64,000 nucleotides of DNA from Burkholderia cepacia (GCF_001039005.1 NZ_LDWR01000023.1:50724-114723); one strand, 5' to 3'; positions 8,543-17,724 are shown, counted from the stretch's first letter. A program made the numbers and translations. Notes: generated by a model not told the origin, from the letters alone.

Positions 8543-10030
8543 TTACCGAAGCCGGATGATCGTCGACTTCAGTTCCGTGTATTTCTCCAGCGCGTGCAGC
8601 GAGTTGTCGCGCCCGTTGCCCGACTCCTTGAAGCCGCCGAACGGGAAGTTCATGTCGTCGGTTTCCTCGTAGCCATTCACCCACACCGTGCCGGCCCGCA
8701 ACCGGCGCGCGGTTTCGTGCGCGGTCGTCAGGTTTGCCGTCCACACCGATGCCGCGAGCCCGTAGCGCGTGTCGTTCGCGAGCGCGACGGCCGTATCGAG
8801 ATCGTCGAATGCGGTGACCGCGAGCACGGGCCCGAAGATCTCCTCGCGCACGATCCGCGCATCGGCACGCGGGCAGTCGAACACGGTCGGCTCGACGTAC
8901 TGGCCGCCACTCGCGGTGCGTGCGCGCTTGCCGCCCGCCAGCAGCGTCGCCTCGTCGCGGCCGGCATCGACGTAGCCGAGCACGCGCTCGACCTGCGCCG
9001 CGTCGATCAGGCTGCCCATCCGCGTGTCGGGCGACAGCGGATCGCCGGGCGCATAGTCGGGCGCGATCGCGAGCACGCGCGCGACCAACGCGTCGCGAAT
9101 CTCGCGATGGACCAGCAGCCGCGAGCCGGCCGTGCACATCTGTCCGGTGTTGTAGAACACCGCATGCGCGACGGTGCGTGCCGCGCGGTCGAGGTCGGGG
9201 CAGTCGGGCAGCACGATCTGCGGCGACTTGCCGCCGAGTTCGAGCCACACGCGCTTCAGGTTCGAATCGGCCGCGCAGCGCGCGACCTTGTGGCCGACCG
9301 CGGTCGAGCCGGTAAACGCGATGCAGTCCACGTCCGGATGGCGCGCGAGCGCTTCGCCCGCGTCTCCGAAGCCCGGCAGCACGTTGAGCACGCCGGCCGG
9401 CAACCCGGCTTGCGCCGCGAGCGCGGCGAGCCGCAGCGCACTCAGCGGCGATTTCTCCGACGGTTTCAGTACGACGCTGTTGCCGGCCGCGAGCGCGGGC
9501 GCGCATTTCCACATCGCGATCATCGCGGGGAAATTCCACGGCACGACCGCGGCGACCACGCCGATCGGCTCGCGCGTGACGAGCCCGACGAGATGCGCGT
9601 CAGCCGGCACGACTTCGCCGCCGGTCTTGTCGATCGCTTCCGCGAACCATTCGGCGCAATACGCGGTGGACGGAATATCGACCGCAGTCGTATCGGCGAT
9701 CGGCTTGCCGGTGTCGAGCGTCTCGAGCAGCGCGAGATCGTCCGCGTGCTCGCGGATCAGCGCGGCCCAGCGCAGCAGCACGCGCTTGCGTTCGCGCGGT
9801 GTCGCACCGCGCCATGCGCCGTGCTCGAACGCACGCCGCGCGGCCGCAACCGCGAGGTCGGCGTCGGCCTGCCGGCAATGCGCGACCTGGGCGAGCACGC
9901 GGCCGTCGATCGGGCTCGTGCATGCGAAGGTCGCGCCGTCGTGCGCGTCGCGGAACGCGCCATCCACGAAGGCGCGCGATTCGATTTCGAGTTGGCCGGC
10001 GCGCGTGCGCCAGGCGTCGTTCGTCTGCAT
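8543..10030 (-). CDS. Aldehyde dehydrogenase, PuuC/KauB-like (omega-amino or guanidino aldehyde)
   Basis: NAD(P)+-dependent aldehyde dehydrogenase, 495 residues. Motifs: PWNFPAMIAMWKCAPALAAG, the catalytic Glu in LELGGKSPQI, the catalytic Cys in YNTGQMCTAGSRL, and the C-terminal PFGGFKESGNGRDN. Family resemblance is to PuuC and KauB, which oxidise 4-aminobutyraldehyde-type and 4-guanidinobutyraldehyde substrates. The start at 10030 (MQTNDAW) is chosen because ACGGAG lies just upstream; an in-frame ATG at 10045 lacks a site. It follows the thioesterase gene in the same operon. In context it would take the aldehyde made by the AruI-like decarboxylase to 4-guanidinobutanoate (inference). Confidence 0.88.
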   Translation of the reverse strand: MQTNDAWRTRAGQLEIESRAFVDGAFRDAHDGATFACTSPIDGRVLAQVAHCRQADADLAVAAARRAFEHGAWRGATPRERKRVLLRWAALIREHADDLALLETLDTGKPIADTTAVDIPSTAYCAEWFAEAIDKTGGEVVPADAHLVGLVTREPIGVVAAVVPWNFPAMIAMWKCAPALAAGNSVVLKPSEKSPLSALRLAALAAQAGLPAGVLNVLPGFGDAGEALARHPDVDCIAFTGSTAVGHKVARCAADSNLKRVWLELGGKSPQIVLPDCPDLDRAARTVAHAVFYNTGQMCTAGSRLLVHREIRDALVARVLAIAPDYAPGDPLSPDTRMGSLIDAAQVERVLGYVDAGRDEATLLAGGKRARTASGGQYVEPTVFDCPRADARIVREEIFGPVLAVTAFDDLDTAVALANDTRYGLAASVWTANLTTAHETARRLRAGTVWVNGYEETDDMNFPFGGFKESGNGRDNSLHALEKYTELKSTIIRLR

Positions 10031-10048
10031 GGAAGGCTCCGTCATGGT

Positions 10049-10627
10049 TCAGCGTGAAGCGGGGGCGGGGCGGCGGATCGCGATCGCGCGGCCCGCATGA
10101 GGTTCGCGCGGCGCGCGTGCGTGTTCGGCATGAATCGCGTCGAGATGCCGGCGCATCGTGTCGGGAAACGGCGCGGAGCGCTTCGCGCGCATGTCGACGT
10201 GGGTCAGCAGTTGCTCGCCGGTCGCGAGCTGCGCACCGGTCGTCGCGTGATGCATCGAATGGAACACGTGCAGGCGCCGGTCGTCCACATCGAGCAATCG
10301 CAGCGTGAGCCTGAGCGGATCGCCGAGCATCGCTTCGCGCAGGTGGCGGATGTGGGTTTCCGACGAATAGATCGAGCAGCCGGCTTTGCGATAGTCGTCG
10401 TCGATGCCGAAATAACGGAAGAACGCGTCGCTGCTGTCGCCGAACACGAGCAGGTAGCACGATTCGCTCATGTGGCCGTTGTAGTCGACCCATTCGGGCT
10501 GCACGGTGCAGCGGTGCAGTTCGAGCGGCGTCGCGATCGGCGCGCCCGGGTCGTACGGGCGAGACTTCTGTCCTTCGTAGGCCGAGCGCAGGCGCGGCTC
10601 GGCGGCGGGGCTGAGGTGGGTCGTCAT
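10049..10627 (-). CDS. Acyl-CoA thioesterase, betainyl-CoA thioesterase-like hotdog protein
   Basis: 192-residue hotdog-fold thioesterase. The segment EWVDYNGHMSESCYLLVFGD followed by SSDAFFRYFGIDDDYR is characteristic of the betainyl-CoA thioesterases found in carnitine-degradation clusters, with the Asp/Asn-Gly-His motif (VDYNGHM) near residue 50. The C-terminus is Arg/Ala-rich and probably disordered. The start at 10627 has CGGAG 8 bases upstream; a GTG at 10636 is less likely. It is first in a two-gene operon with the aldehyde dehydrogenase, under a promoter carrying the shared TTGAA(A/C) dyad. The substrate is inferred to be a cationic acyl-CoA. Confidence 0.8.
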   Translation of the reverse strand: MTTHLSPAAEPRLRSAYEGQKSRPYDPGAPIATPLELHRCTVQPEWVDYNGHMSESCYLLVFGDSSDAFFRYFGIDDDYRKAGCSIYSSETHIRHLREAMLGDPLRLTLRLLDVDDRRLHVFHSMHHATTGAQLATGEQLLTHVDMRAKRSAPFPDTMRRHLDAIHAEHARAPREPHAGRAIAIRRPAPASR

Positions 10628-10684
10628 CCGGTGCACTCCGAGGTTCGGAACGGGCCCGCGCGTCGTCCGCGGGGCTGCCGGTCG

Positions 10685-10713
10685 ATGTTATGACAGGTTG
10701 AACGTTTTTTCAA
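10685..10713 (-). promoter_or_regulatory. Promoter and operator of the thioesterase-aldehyde dehydrogenase operon (regulon site 1)
   Basis: On the minus strand: -35 TTGAAA (10713-10708), 17 bp, -10 TAACAT (10690-10685). The dyad TTGAAA-N4-GTTCAA (10713-10698; TTGAACGTTTTTTCAA on the plus strand) begins exactly at the -35. The thioesterase start lies about 58 bp downstream of the -10. Confidence 0.7.
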
Positions 10714-10766
10714 TAAAGATATCGCCGATGCGTGTAAACACCGGTGCCGATCGGTGCCTCTATCGA

Positions 10767-10795
10767 TTGAACATTCATTCAACGAAACCTATACT
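10767..10795 (+). promoter_or_regulatory. Promoter and operator of the porin operon (regulon site 2)
   Basis: TTGAAC (10767-10772), 17 bp, TATACT (10790-10795): a strong sigma-70 type promoter. Its dyad TTGAAC-N4-ATTCAA (10767-10782) starts at the -35, as at the other regulon sites. It sits about 54 bp from site 1, back to back, so one regulator could control both directions. Confidence 0.75.
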
Positions 10796-10889
10796 CGCCA
10801 GCGCCGCGATGCCGAAGCGAAGCAGGCGGGCGGTCTTTCACGAACAACGACAATCGATCCGCGTCGCGCGGAAACTGGAGACACCGGAA

Positions 10890-12020
10890 ATGAAGAAACG
10901 CTTCCTGCTGGCCGGCTTGATGTCGGTGATGGCCCACGGTTATGCGCACGCGCAGAGCAGCGTCTCGCTGTACGGGATCATCGACGGCGGCATCACCTAC
11001 GTGAACAATACGGGCGGCGCGCATGCGTATCTGTTCGACGACGGCGTGTCGTACGGCAACCGCGTCGGCCTGATGGGCACCGAGGATCTCGGCGGCGGCA
11101 ACAAGGCCGTGTTCAAGCTCGAGAACGGCTTCCGGCTCGGCACGGGCAAGCTGAACCAGGGCGGCGCGATGTTCGGGCGCCAGGCTTACGTGGGGCTCGG
11201 CAACGACTGGGGCACGCTGACGTTCGGCAATCAGTACGACTTCGCGTTCGACTTCACGGCGGCGTTCAACGTCAGCGCGTTCGGCAGCGGCTACGGCGTG
11301 CACCTCGGCGATTTCGACCGCCAGAGCGGCGACCGGCTGCAGAACGCGGTGAAGTTCGTCAGCAACAGCTTCCACGGGCTCGTGGTCGGCGGCATGTATT
11401 CGTTCAGCAACGACGCGGGCAGTTTCCACGACGGCAGCGCGTGGAGCGTCGGCGCGACCTACACGCAAGGTGATTTCTCGGCGGGCGGCAACTATACGCG
11501 GCTCAATTCGCCGCGCGGGCTCGCGGCGCTCGACCCGTATGCGCAGATCGGCGTGACGACGATGCTTGGGCAGACGGTCGCGACGATCGATCCGGCGACC
11601 GGCGCCGTCACCGACCTGCACGACTCGACGCCGTTTGCGATCAATTCGCAGTCGATCTTCGGGATCGGCGCATCGTACGTGCTCGGCAAGCTGACGCTCA
11701 GCGCAGACTTCAGCAACACGACGTTCAAGGGCTACGGGCAATCGTCGACGATGCGCGTGTACGAGGCGGGCGGTGTGTACCAGGCGACCGCGCCGCTGTC
11801 GCTCGTCGCGGGCTACCAGTACACGACCTTCGAAGGCCATCACTGGCACGAGGCCGCGCTCGGCGCGCACTACGCGTTGTCGAAACGCACCGACGTGTAT
11901 GCGGCCGTCGACTGGATGCGCGCGTCGAACGGCGTCGACGCGGTGATCGGCTACAGCTTCGCGCCGTCGACGAGCCGCACGCAGGCCGCCGCACGCGTCG
12001 GCATGCGGCACAACTTCTGA
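10890..12020 (+). CDS. Gram-negative trimeric porin (OmpC/Omp32 type)
   Basis: Outer-membrane general or substrate-selective porin of the beta-proteobacterial family, 376 residues. Signal peptide 1-21 (MKKRFLLAGLMSVMAHGYAHA), then the mature start QSSVSLYGIIDGGITYVNN typical of Burkholderia porins, the loop-3 region, and a C-terminal strand ending in Phe (RVGMRHNF), as needed for BAM-dependent insertion. GGAG lies 9 bases before the ATG at 10890. Being under the same promoter type as the catabolic genes, it is probably the outer-membrane entry route for their substrate (inference). Confidence 0.9.
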   Translation: MKKRFLLAGLMSVMAHGYAHAQSSVSLYGIIDGGITYVNNTGGAHAYLFDDGVSYGNRVGLMGTEDLGGGNKAVFKLENGFRLGTGKLNQGGAMFGRQAYVGLGNDWGTLTFGNQYDFAFDFTAAFNVSAFGSGYGVHLGDFDRQSGDRLQNAVKFVSNSFHGLVVGGMYSFSNDAGSFHDGSAWSVGATYTQGDFSAGGNYTRLNSPRGLAALDPYAQIGVTTMLGQTVATIDPATGAVTDLHDSTPFAINSQSIFGIGASYVLGKLTLSADFSNTTFKGYGQSSTMRVYEAGGVYQATAPLSLVAGYQYTTFEGHHWHEAALGAHYALSKRTDVYAAVDWMRASNGVDAVIGYSFAPSTSRTQAAARVGMRHNF

Positions 12021-12063
12021 TCCTTCTGTTTCCATGGGCCGGGAACGGCCGGCCCCGTCGACC

Positions 12064-13455
12064 ATGTCCGATTTTTCCTCGAACGGCGACGTCGTCGCCG
12101 CGTTGCGCGATGCGCTCGGTGACGATTGCGTGAGCACGGGCGACGCGATCGGCACGCGTCATTTCACGAACTACGGCGAAGCGCCGGGCGCGCGGCCGCA
12201 TGCGCTGCTGCGGCCGCGCAGCGTCGGCGACGTGAGCCGCGCGCTCGCGATCTGCACCGCATACCGGCAGACGGTCGTGCCGCAGGGCGGGATGACGGGG
12301 CTCGCGGCCGGCGCGGCGCCAACCGAGGGTGACGTCGCGCTGTCGCTCGAGCGGCTGACGGGTGTCGTCGAGATCGACGCGGACGCGGCGACCGTCACAG
12401 CCTGGGCCGGCACCACGCTGCAGGATCTGCAACAGGCGGTGGACGACGCGGGGTTCGCGCTCGGCATCGATCTCGGCGCACGCGGTTCGTGCCAGATCGG
12501 CGGCAATGTCGCGAGCAACGCGGGCGGCAACCGCGTGATCCGCTACGGCACCACGCGCGAACAGGTGCTCGGTCTCGAAGTGGTGCTGGCCGACGGCACC
12601 GTGCTGGGTTCGCTGAACAAGCTGCTGAAAAACAACACGGGATACGACCTGCGGCAGATCTTCGTCGGCAGCGAAGGCACGCTCGGCATCGTCACGCGTG
12701 TCGTGCTGCGGCTGCATCCGAAGCTCGCCGCGCCGTCGACCGCGCTGTGCGCGGTGCGCGACACGGCCGCGGCGCTCGCGCTGCTGCGCGATGCGCGGGC
12801 GTCGTGCGCGGACTTGCTCAGTTTCGAGACGATGTGGCCGGCGTTCTACGGCTACGTCGCCGAACACACGCCGGGCCTGCGTGCGCCGTTGCCGGCGGAC
12901 GGCGGCGTCAAGGTGCTGATCGAATGCGCAAGCGGTGACGCGGCGCAGACCGCCGAGCGATTTGAAACCGTGCTGGCCGGCTGGCTCGAACGCGGGCTGA
13001 TCGACGATGCGGCGCTCGCGCAGAGCGCCGCGGACGCCCAGGCGTTCTGGACGTTGAGGGAAGGGCTCGCGATCGACGCGCTGCCCGGCCTGGTGAATTT
13101 CGACGTGGGGATTCCGCCGCGCGAGACGGCGGCGTTCATCGACGCGTGCGATCGCGCGCTGACGACACGCTGGCCCGGCGCGCACGTGTTCTTCTTCGGG
13201 CATCTCGGCGACAGCAACCTGCATGTCTGCGTATCGGCGCCGTATGCGAAGGGCGAAAGCGCGCACGACGTCGACGCGGTGCTGTATCCGCTGGTGCGCG
13301 ACGCGGGCGGATCGGTGTCGGCCGAGCATGGCATCGGGCGCTACAAGCGCGACTGGCTCGGCTGCTCGCGCAGCGACACCGAACTGGCCGCGATGCGCAC
13401 GCTCAAGCACGCATTCGATCCGCTCGGGCTGCTCAATCCCGGCAAGGTGCTCTGA
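12064..13455 (+). CDS. FAD-linked oxidoreductase, GlcD / D-2-hydroxyacid dehydrogenase type
   Basis: 463-residue flavoprotein of the FAD-PCMH family (GlcD, D-lactate and D-2-hydroxyglutarate dehydrogenases). N-terminal FAD-binding domain with PQGGMTGLAAGAAPTEGDVA (about 78-97) and GGNVASNAGGNRVIRYGTTR (about 145-164); C-terminal cap domain with HLGDSNLHVCV and the family-typical SAEHGIGRYKRDWL (about 420-433). It oxidises a hydroxyacid and passes electrons to a carrier, possibly the EtfBA encoded nearby. It follows the porin by 43 bp. The start at 12064 (MSDFSSN) fits family length; an ATG at 12034 is possible. Substrate unknown. Confidence 0.82.
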   Translation: MSDFSSNGDVVAALRDALGDDCVSTGDAIGTRHFTNYGEAPGARPHALLRPRSVGDVSRALAICTAYRQTVVPQGGMTGLAAGAAPTEGDVALSLERLTGVVEIDADAATVTAWAGTTLQDLQQAVDDAGFALGIDLGARGSCQIGGNVASNAGGNRVIRYGTTREQVLGLEVVLADGTVLGSLNKLLKNNTGYDLRQIFVGSEGTLGIVTRVVLRLHPKLAAPSTALCAVRDTAAALALLRDARASCADLLSFETMWPAFYGYVAEHTPGLRAPLPADGGVKVLIECASGDAAQTAERFETVLAGWLERGLIDDAALAQSAADAQAFWTLREGLAIDALPGLVNFDVGIPPRETAAFIDACDRALTTRWPGAHVFFFGHLGDSNLHVCVSAPYAKGESAHDVDAVLYPLVRDAGGSVSAEHGIGRYKRDWLGCSRSDTELAAMRTLKHAFDPLGLLNPGKVL

Positions 13456-13477
13456 ACATCACGCCGCGCGGCGGCAT

Positions 13478-13510
13478 CCGGCCCGCTCGTGCATCGCGCG
13501 AGCGGGCCGG
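13478..13510. terminator. Bidirectional stem-loop between convergent operons
   Basis: CCGGCCCGCTCG and CGAGCGGGCCGG form a perfect 12-bp stem with a 9-base loop between the stops of the FAD oxidoreductase and the acyl-CoA synthetase. Only a short TTT follows on the plus strand. Confidence 0.6.
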
Positions 13511-13530
13511 TGCGTTTCATGGCCGGTGTA

Positions 13531-15660
13531 TCAGGTATCGAGCCTCACCAGCGCGTCGACCGCGACCGCGCCGTGTTCCATCGCCAGCAGCGGATTGACG
13601 TCGAGCTCAACGAGCGTATCCGCGTGCGCCTGTGCGAAGCGCGCGATCGCCATCACGTTCGCGACGACGGCATCGAGATCGGCCTTCGGCCGCCCGCGAT
13701 AGCCGATCAGCAGCGGCCCGAGCTTCAGCCCGAGCAGCGCGTCGCGCACGTCGCTTTCCCGTACCGGCAGCAGCAGCGTCGCGGTGTCGCGGATCAGCTC
13801 GACCAGTACGCCGCCGGCGCCGAGCACGAGTGCGAGACCGAAGTTCGGCTCGCGCTTCACGCCGACGATCAGTTCGAGCAGCGGCGCGTCGGCCATCTTC
13901 TCGACGAGGATGCGCTCGACGCGCACGTCGGGCGCATGACGCGCGACTTGCGCGGTCATTCGCTCGACCGCGGCGGCGACGGCCTCGGGCGATGCGAGCT
14001 TCAGCGCTACCGCACCGGCCTCGGTCTTGTGCGGCAGGCGATCGCTGACGACCTTCACGCACACCGGAAAACCGAGCCGCTGCGCGGCGGCCGGCGCATC
14101 GGCGGGGGCGACGCATTCGGCTGGCGGCACGTCGAGCCCGTGCGCGGCCAGCATGCGCTTGCTCGCCCATTCGTCGTGCAGCGTGGCCGCGCCGTCGTCG
14201 CCATGGCCGGCCCGCAACACGGGCAGCGCGTTCAGCGCATCGGCATCGAGGATGCGGCGGCGCGTGTCGCCGTAGGTCATCGCCGCGCCGATCGCGTCGA
14301 TCCCGTCGGCGAGCCCCTGCAGCGGTGCGATGCCGGCCGCGGCCATGCGCGCCGCGTGATCGGGCGGCGTCAGGTCGGGAAACACCGAGATGACCGCGCC
14401 GACCACGCCGTGCTGGCGCGCGGACGCCGCGAACGCGTTGGCCGCGATGTCGCACAGCGGCCGTTCGCCGGTTGCTTCCTGCGGATAGTCGAGGATCATC
14501 GCGGCCGCGCCCGGGCGATCGGCCAGCAGCGCGTCGCAGCACGCGCGCATCTTGTCGGGGTCGCCCCACGGCGTCGTCGTGAAGTCGAGCGGGTTCGCGA
14601 TCGTCGCGTAGGCGGGCAGCACGTTGGCGAGCGCGTCGCGGCCCGCGTCGCCGACCGGGGGGAACGCGATGCCGCGTGCTTCACCGAGATCGGCGACGAG
14701 CCCCGCATCACCGCCGGATGTCGCTAGCGCGGCCAGCGTGCGGCGCTCGGGCACGCCGGCGATCGCGAGCAGCTTCAGCGTCTCGACGAGGCCGACCGGG
14801 TCCTTCACGCGGATCACGCCGAGCCGCCGGAACAGCGCGTCGTACAGCGCGTCCGAGCCCGCGAGCGAACTCGTGTGGCTCATCGCGAGCTGTGCGCCAA
14901 GCGTCGACGTGCCGCTCTTCAGCGCGACGATCGGCACGCCGCGCGCGAGCGCGCGTGCGGCGGCCTCGCTGAATGCGCGCACGTCCTTCAGGCCTTCGAG
15001 ATGCACGCCGATCGCGCGGATACGCGGATCGTCGACGAACGCGTCGACGAGGCGCGCGATGTCGACCGAGGCCTGGTTGCCGACGCTCGCGAGGGTCGCG
15101 AACGGCACCGAGCGGGCGCTCATCGACAGGTTGTACGCGAGGTTGCCGCTCTGCGTGATCACGGCGACGCCCGATTCGACGCGCGGCGCGCCGTGCGCGA
15201 CGGGCCACAGCGCGCTGCCGTTCAGGCCGTTGATCAGCCCGTAGCAGTTCGGCCCGAGCACGGCCAGGTCGCCGGCCGCGTCGACGAGCGCTTGCTGCAG
15301 CGCGGCGCCGTCGGCGCCGGTCTCGGAGAAACCCGATGCGTAGACGATCGCGCCGCCCGCGCCGCGTTCGGCGAGCGCGCGCACGACGTCGATCGCCTGC
15401 CGCGCGGGCACCGCGACGAACACGGCATCGGGCGCGGCGGGCAGGTCGGCGACGCTCGCATGGCAGCGCACGCCGTCGATTTCGGCATGGTTCGGGTTGA
15501 CGAGCCAGATATCGCCGGCGTAACCGTAGTCGCGACAGCGCTGCACGGCGCCCGCGATGCCGCGTCCGCCGACGAACGCGATGCTGGCCGGCTCGAGCAG
15601 CCGGCGCAGGTTGGCCGCGGCGGTGGTGCGGCGATCCCTGACTGCGGGAGAGGAATTCAT
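13531..15660 (-). CDS. Acyl-CoA synthetase, NDP-forming (acetate-CoA ligase family)
   Basis: 709-residue single-chain NDP-forming acyl-CoA synthetase. Order: CoA-binding Rossmann domain (about 20-130, ASIAFVGGRGIAGAVQRC), two succinyl-CoA ligase-like flavodoxin domains with the phosphorylated-His motif MSHTSSLAGSD (about 255-265), and a C-terminal ATP-grasp domain (about 490-700) with HKTEAGAVALKL and LVEKMADAPLLELIVGVKRE. It makes an acyl-CoA from a carboxylate, CoA and ATP. The start at 15660 has AAGGAC upstream. The same frame remains open into the upstream gene, but that part is antisense-frame noise over the acyl-CoA dehydrogenase. Last gene of a three-gene CoA operon; I infer 4-guanidinobutanoate or a related cationic acid as substrate. 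Confidence 0.88.
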   Translation of the reverse strand: MNSSPAVRDRRTTAAANLRRLLEPASIAFVGGRGIAGAVQRCRDYGYAGDIWLVNPNHAEIDGVRCHASVADLPAAPDAVFVAVPARQAIDVVRALAERGAGGAIVYASGFSETGADGAALQQALVDAAGDLAVLGPNCYGLINGLNGSALWPVAHGAPRVESGVAVITQSGNLAYNLSMSARSVPFATLASVGNQASVDIARLVDAFVDDPRIRAIGVHLEGLKDVRAFSEAAARALARGVPIVALKSGTSTLGAQLAMSHTSSLAGSDALYDALFRRLGVIRVKDPVGLVETLKLLAIAGVPERRTLAALATSGGDAGLVADLGEARGIAFPPVGDAGRDALANVLPAYATIANPLDFTTTPWGDPDKMRACCDALLADRPGAAAMILDYPQEATGERPLCDIAANAFAASARQHGVVGAVISVFPDLTPPDHAARMAAAGIAPLQGLADGIDAIGAAMTYGDTRRRILDADALNALPVLRAGHGDDGAATLHDEWASKRMLAAHGLDVPPAECVAPADAPAAAQRLGFPVCVKVVSDRLPHKTEAGAVALKLASPEAVAAAVERMTAQVARHAPDVRVERILVEKMADAPLLELIVGVKREPNFGLALVLGAGGVLVELIRDTATLLLPVRESDVRDALLGLKLGPLLIGYRGRPKADLDAVVANVMAIARFAQAHADTLVELDVNPLLAMEHGAVAVDALVRLDT

Positions 15661-15710
15661 GAAAAGTCCTTTCGGAAGTCGCGCCGTACTTGCCGGCGCG
15701 GCGGTTCGCG

Positions 15711-16868
15711 TCAGCTGTAGCGTCGGAGGATTTCCTTGGACAGGATGTGTCGCTGGATCTCGGACGTGCCTTCCCAGATGCGCTCGATGCGCGCATCGCG
15801 CCAGAAGCGCTCGATCGGCAGTTCGTCCATCAGCCCCATGCCGCCGTAGATCTGCACCGCATGATCGGTCACGCGGCCGAGCGTTTCGGTCGCCAGCAGC
15901 TTCGCGAGCGCGGCATCGCCGTCGGTCATCGTGCCCAGGTCGAGCTTCTGCGCGGTATAGAGCGTGACGAGTTCCGCCGCGCGAATCTCGGTCTGCATGT
16001 CGGCGAGCTTGAACGACGTGCCCTGGAATTCGCCGATGCGCTTGCCGAACTGCTGGCGTGTCGCGGCCCATTCGGCCGCCATCTCGAACGCGCGCTGCGC
16101 GCGGCCGATGTTGTTCGCCGCGACCATCACGCGGCCGGCGGTGAGCCAGTCGTTCGCGAGATCGAAGCCGCGATGTTCCTCGCCGAGGATCTGCGCGGTG
16201 CTGACGCGGCAGTCGGACAGGAAGATCTCCGACTGGTGGTAGCCGCGCAGGCTCGTGCAGTGCGGGCCGCGCCGCACGGTCATGCCCGGCGTGTCCTTGT
16301 CGATCAGGAAGCAGGTCACGCGCTTGCGTTTCTGGCCGCGCACTTCCTCCTCGCCGGTGACGGCGAACAGGATCACGAAATCGGCCGTATCGGCGTGGCT
16401 GATGAAGTGCTTGCTGCCGTTGATCACGTAGTCGTCGCCGTCGCGCACCGCGCGCGTGCGGATGCCCATCGCGTCGGAGCCGGCACCCGGCTCGGTTAGC
16501 GCGAAGCAGTCCACGCGCTCGCCGCGCACGGTCGGTTTCAGGTAGCGCTCGATCTGGTCGCCCTTGCACGCCATCAGGATCTTGCTCGGCCGCGCGACGA
16601 ACACGTGCAGCGCCCAGCTCGTGCGGCCGAGCTCGCGCTCGACGAGCGCCTGTGTCACGTAGTCGAGGCCCGGGCCGCCGGCGCTTTCGGGCATGTTGAA
16701 CGCATAAAAACCCAGGTCGAGCGCCTTGCGGCGGATCGAATCGGCGAGTTCGGGCGGCACGTCGTCCGCACGGTCGACCGCGAATTCATGGGGCTGCAGT
16801 TCCTTCTCGACGAACTGTCGCAGCGACGACACCAGCATTTCCTGCTCTTGAGTCAGCGAAAAATCCAT
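15711..16868 (-). CDS. Acyl-CoA dehydrogenase
   Basis: 385-residue FAD acyl-CoA dehydrogenase that introduces a 2,3-double bond and reduces ETF. Seen: FALTEPGAGSDAMGIRTRAV (about 130-149), NGSKHFISHADTADFVI, a helical C-terminal domain with RQQFGKRIGEFQGTSFKLAD, and the C-terminal catalytic Glu region IERIWEGTSEIQRHILSKEI. Length and motifs are complete. It lies 3 bases after the hydratase stop and 50 bp before the synthetase. Crotonobetainyl-CoA reductase (CaiA) is a functional relative by context, but identity to a defined substrate class cannot be assigned. The etfBA pair encoded in the divergent operon is its likely electron acceptor. Confidence 0.9.
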   Translation of the reverse strand: MDFSLTQEQEMLVSSLRQFVEKELQPHEFAVDRADDVPPELADSIRRKALDLGFYAFNMPESAGGPGLDYVTQALVERELGRTSWALHVFVARPSKILMACKGDQIERYLKPTVRGERVDCFALTEPGAGSDAMGIRTRAVRDGDDYVINGSKHFISHADTADFVILFAVTGEEEVRGQKRKRVTCFLIDKDTPGMTVRRGPHCTSLRGYHQSEIFLSDCRVSTAQILGEEHRGFDLANDWLTAGRVMVAANNIGRAQRAFEMAAEWAATRQQFGKRIGEFQGTSFKLADMQTEIRAAELVTLYTAQKLDLGTMTDGDAALAKLLATETLGRVTDHAVQIYGGMGLMDELPIERFWRDARIERIWEGTSEIQRHILSKEILRRYS

Positions 16869-16871
16869 GAA

Positions 16872-17660
16872 TCATCTCCCGACAAAATTAGGTGCGCGAC
16901 CTTCGACCGATGCGCGTAGCGCTTCCTGGCCGTCCTCGCTGTGACCGCAAGCGACACAGGCCGCCAGTTCGCCGCGCAATTGCTCGGCGAGGGTGTGCGT
17001 GAGCGACTGCGCGAGCAGCGCCTTCGCATGGCCGAACGCGACGCTCGGCCCTTGCGCGAGACGCGCGGCGAAGGCGGCGACGTGTTGTGCGAACGCGTCG
17101 GCGTCGACGACTTCGGACACGAGCCCGGCCGCGAGCGCGTCCTGCGCGTTCCAGCGTTCGTTCAGGAAGATGTAGCGGCGCACGACGTCGGGCCGCGCGA
17201 GACGCGGCAGGAACCAGCTGCCGCCCATGTCGGGGCTGTAGCCCATGCCCGTATAGCCGCAGCGCAGCGTCGCGGCCGTGCTGGCGATGCGGAAGTCGCA
17301 CGCGAAGCCGATGTCGGTGCCCGCGCCGACCGTCGAGCCGTTCAGCGCCGCGACGGTGGGGCGCGGAAATGCCGCCAGCGCCTCGACGAAGCGGTGCGCG
17401 CGCTCGCTCCAGCCGTAGGTATCGAGTTCGCCGTTGCGCTCGGCCTCGGCCCATTCATCGACGTCGGCGCCCGCACAGAATGCGCTGCCGGTGCCGGTCA
17501 GCACGAGGCAGCGCACGGCCGGGTCGTTCGCGAGCGTGTCCAGCGTGTCGCGAAGAAAGTCGAGATGCGGCCGCGCGAGCGAATTGCGCTTCGCCGGGCG
17601 GTTCAGGCGAAGCGTCACGACCCCGTCGTGCCGTTCGATTCGGATGTCCTCGTTGCTCAT
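16872..17660 (-). CDS. Enoyl-CoA hydratase/isomerase family protein
   Basis: 262-residue crotonase-fold protein, expected to hydrate a 2,3-enoyl-CoA. The oxyanion segments are SAFCAGADVDEWAEAERNGE (about 60-80) and ALNGSTVGAGTDIGFACDFR (about 105-125). The second catalytic Glu of classical hydratases (GGG[TC]..) is not obvious at the usual place: the segment reads GYSPDMGGSWFLPR, with Asp and Met around it. So the reaction may be hydration of an unusual enoyl-CoA or another crotonase reaction. The start at 17660 has AAGGAG upstream; an earlier ATG at 17711 is less likely. First gene of the CoA operon, expressed from regulon site 3. Confidence 0.82.
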   Translation of the reverse strand: MSNEDIRIERHDGVVTLRLNRPAKRNSLARPHLDFLRDTLDTLANDPAVRCLVLTGTGSAFCAGADVDEWAEAERNGELDTYGWSERAHRFVEALAAFPRPTVAALNGSTVGAGTDIGFACDFRIASTAATLRCGYTGMGYSPDMGGSWFLPRLARPDVVRRYIFLNERWNAQDALAAGLVSEVVDADAFAQHVAAFAARLAQGPSVAFGHAKALLAQSLTHTLAEQLRGELAACVACGHSEDGQEALRASVEGRAPNFVGR

Positions 17661-17724
17661 GTTGCCACTGTCTCCTTGGTGTTGGGTGTCGTGTTGTGTC
17701 AGAGCCGGCAAGGGTCGCCGCTAC

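Noticed and set aside
13531..16569. A continuous minus-strand frame of about 1012 codons suggesting a fusion of the acyl-CoA synthetase with an upstream domain.
   Set aside because: The part beyond 15660 is Arg/Ala-rich, has no domain, and lies over the acyl-CoA dehydrogenase gene in another frame. A ribosome binding site and family-typical start fix the synthetase start at 15660.
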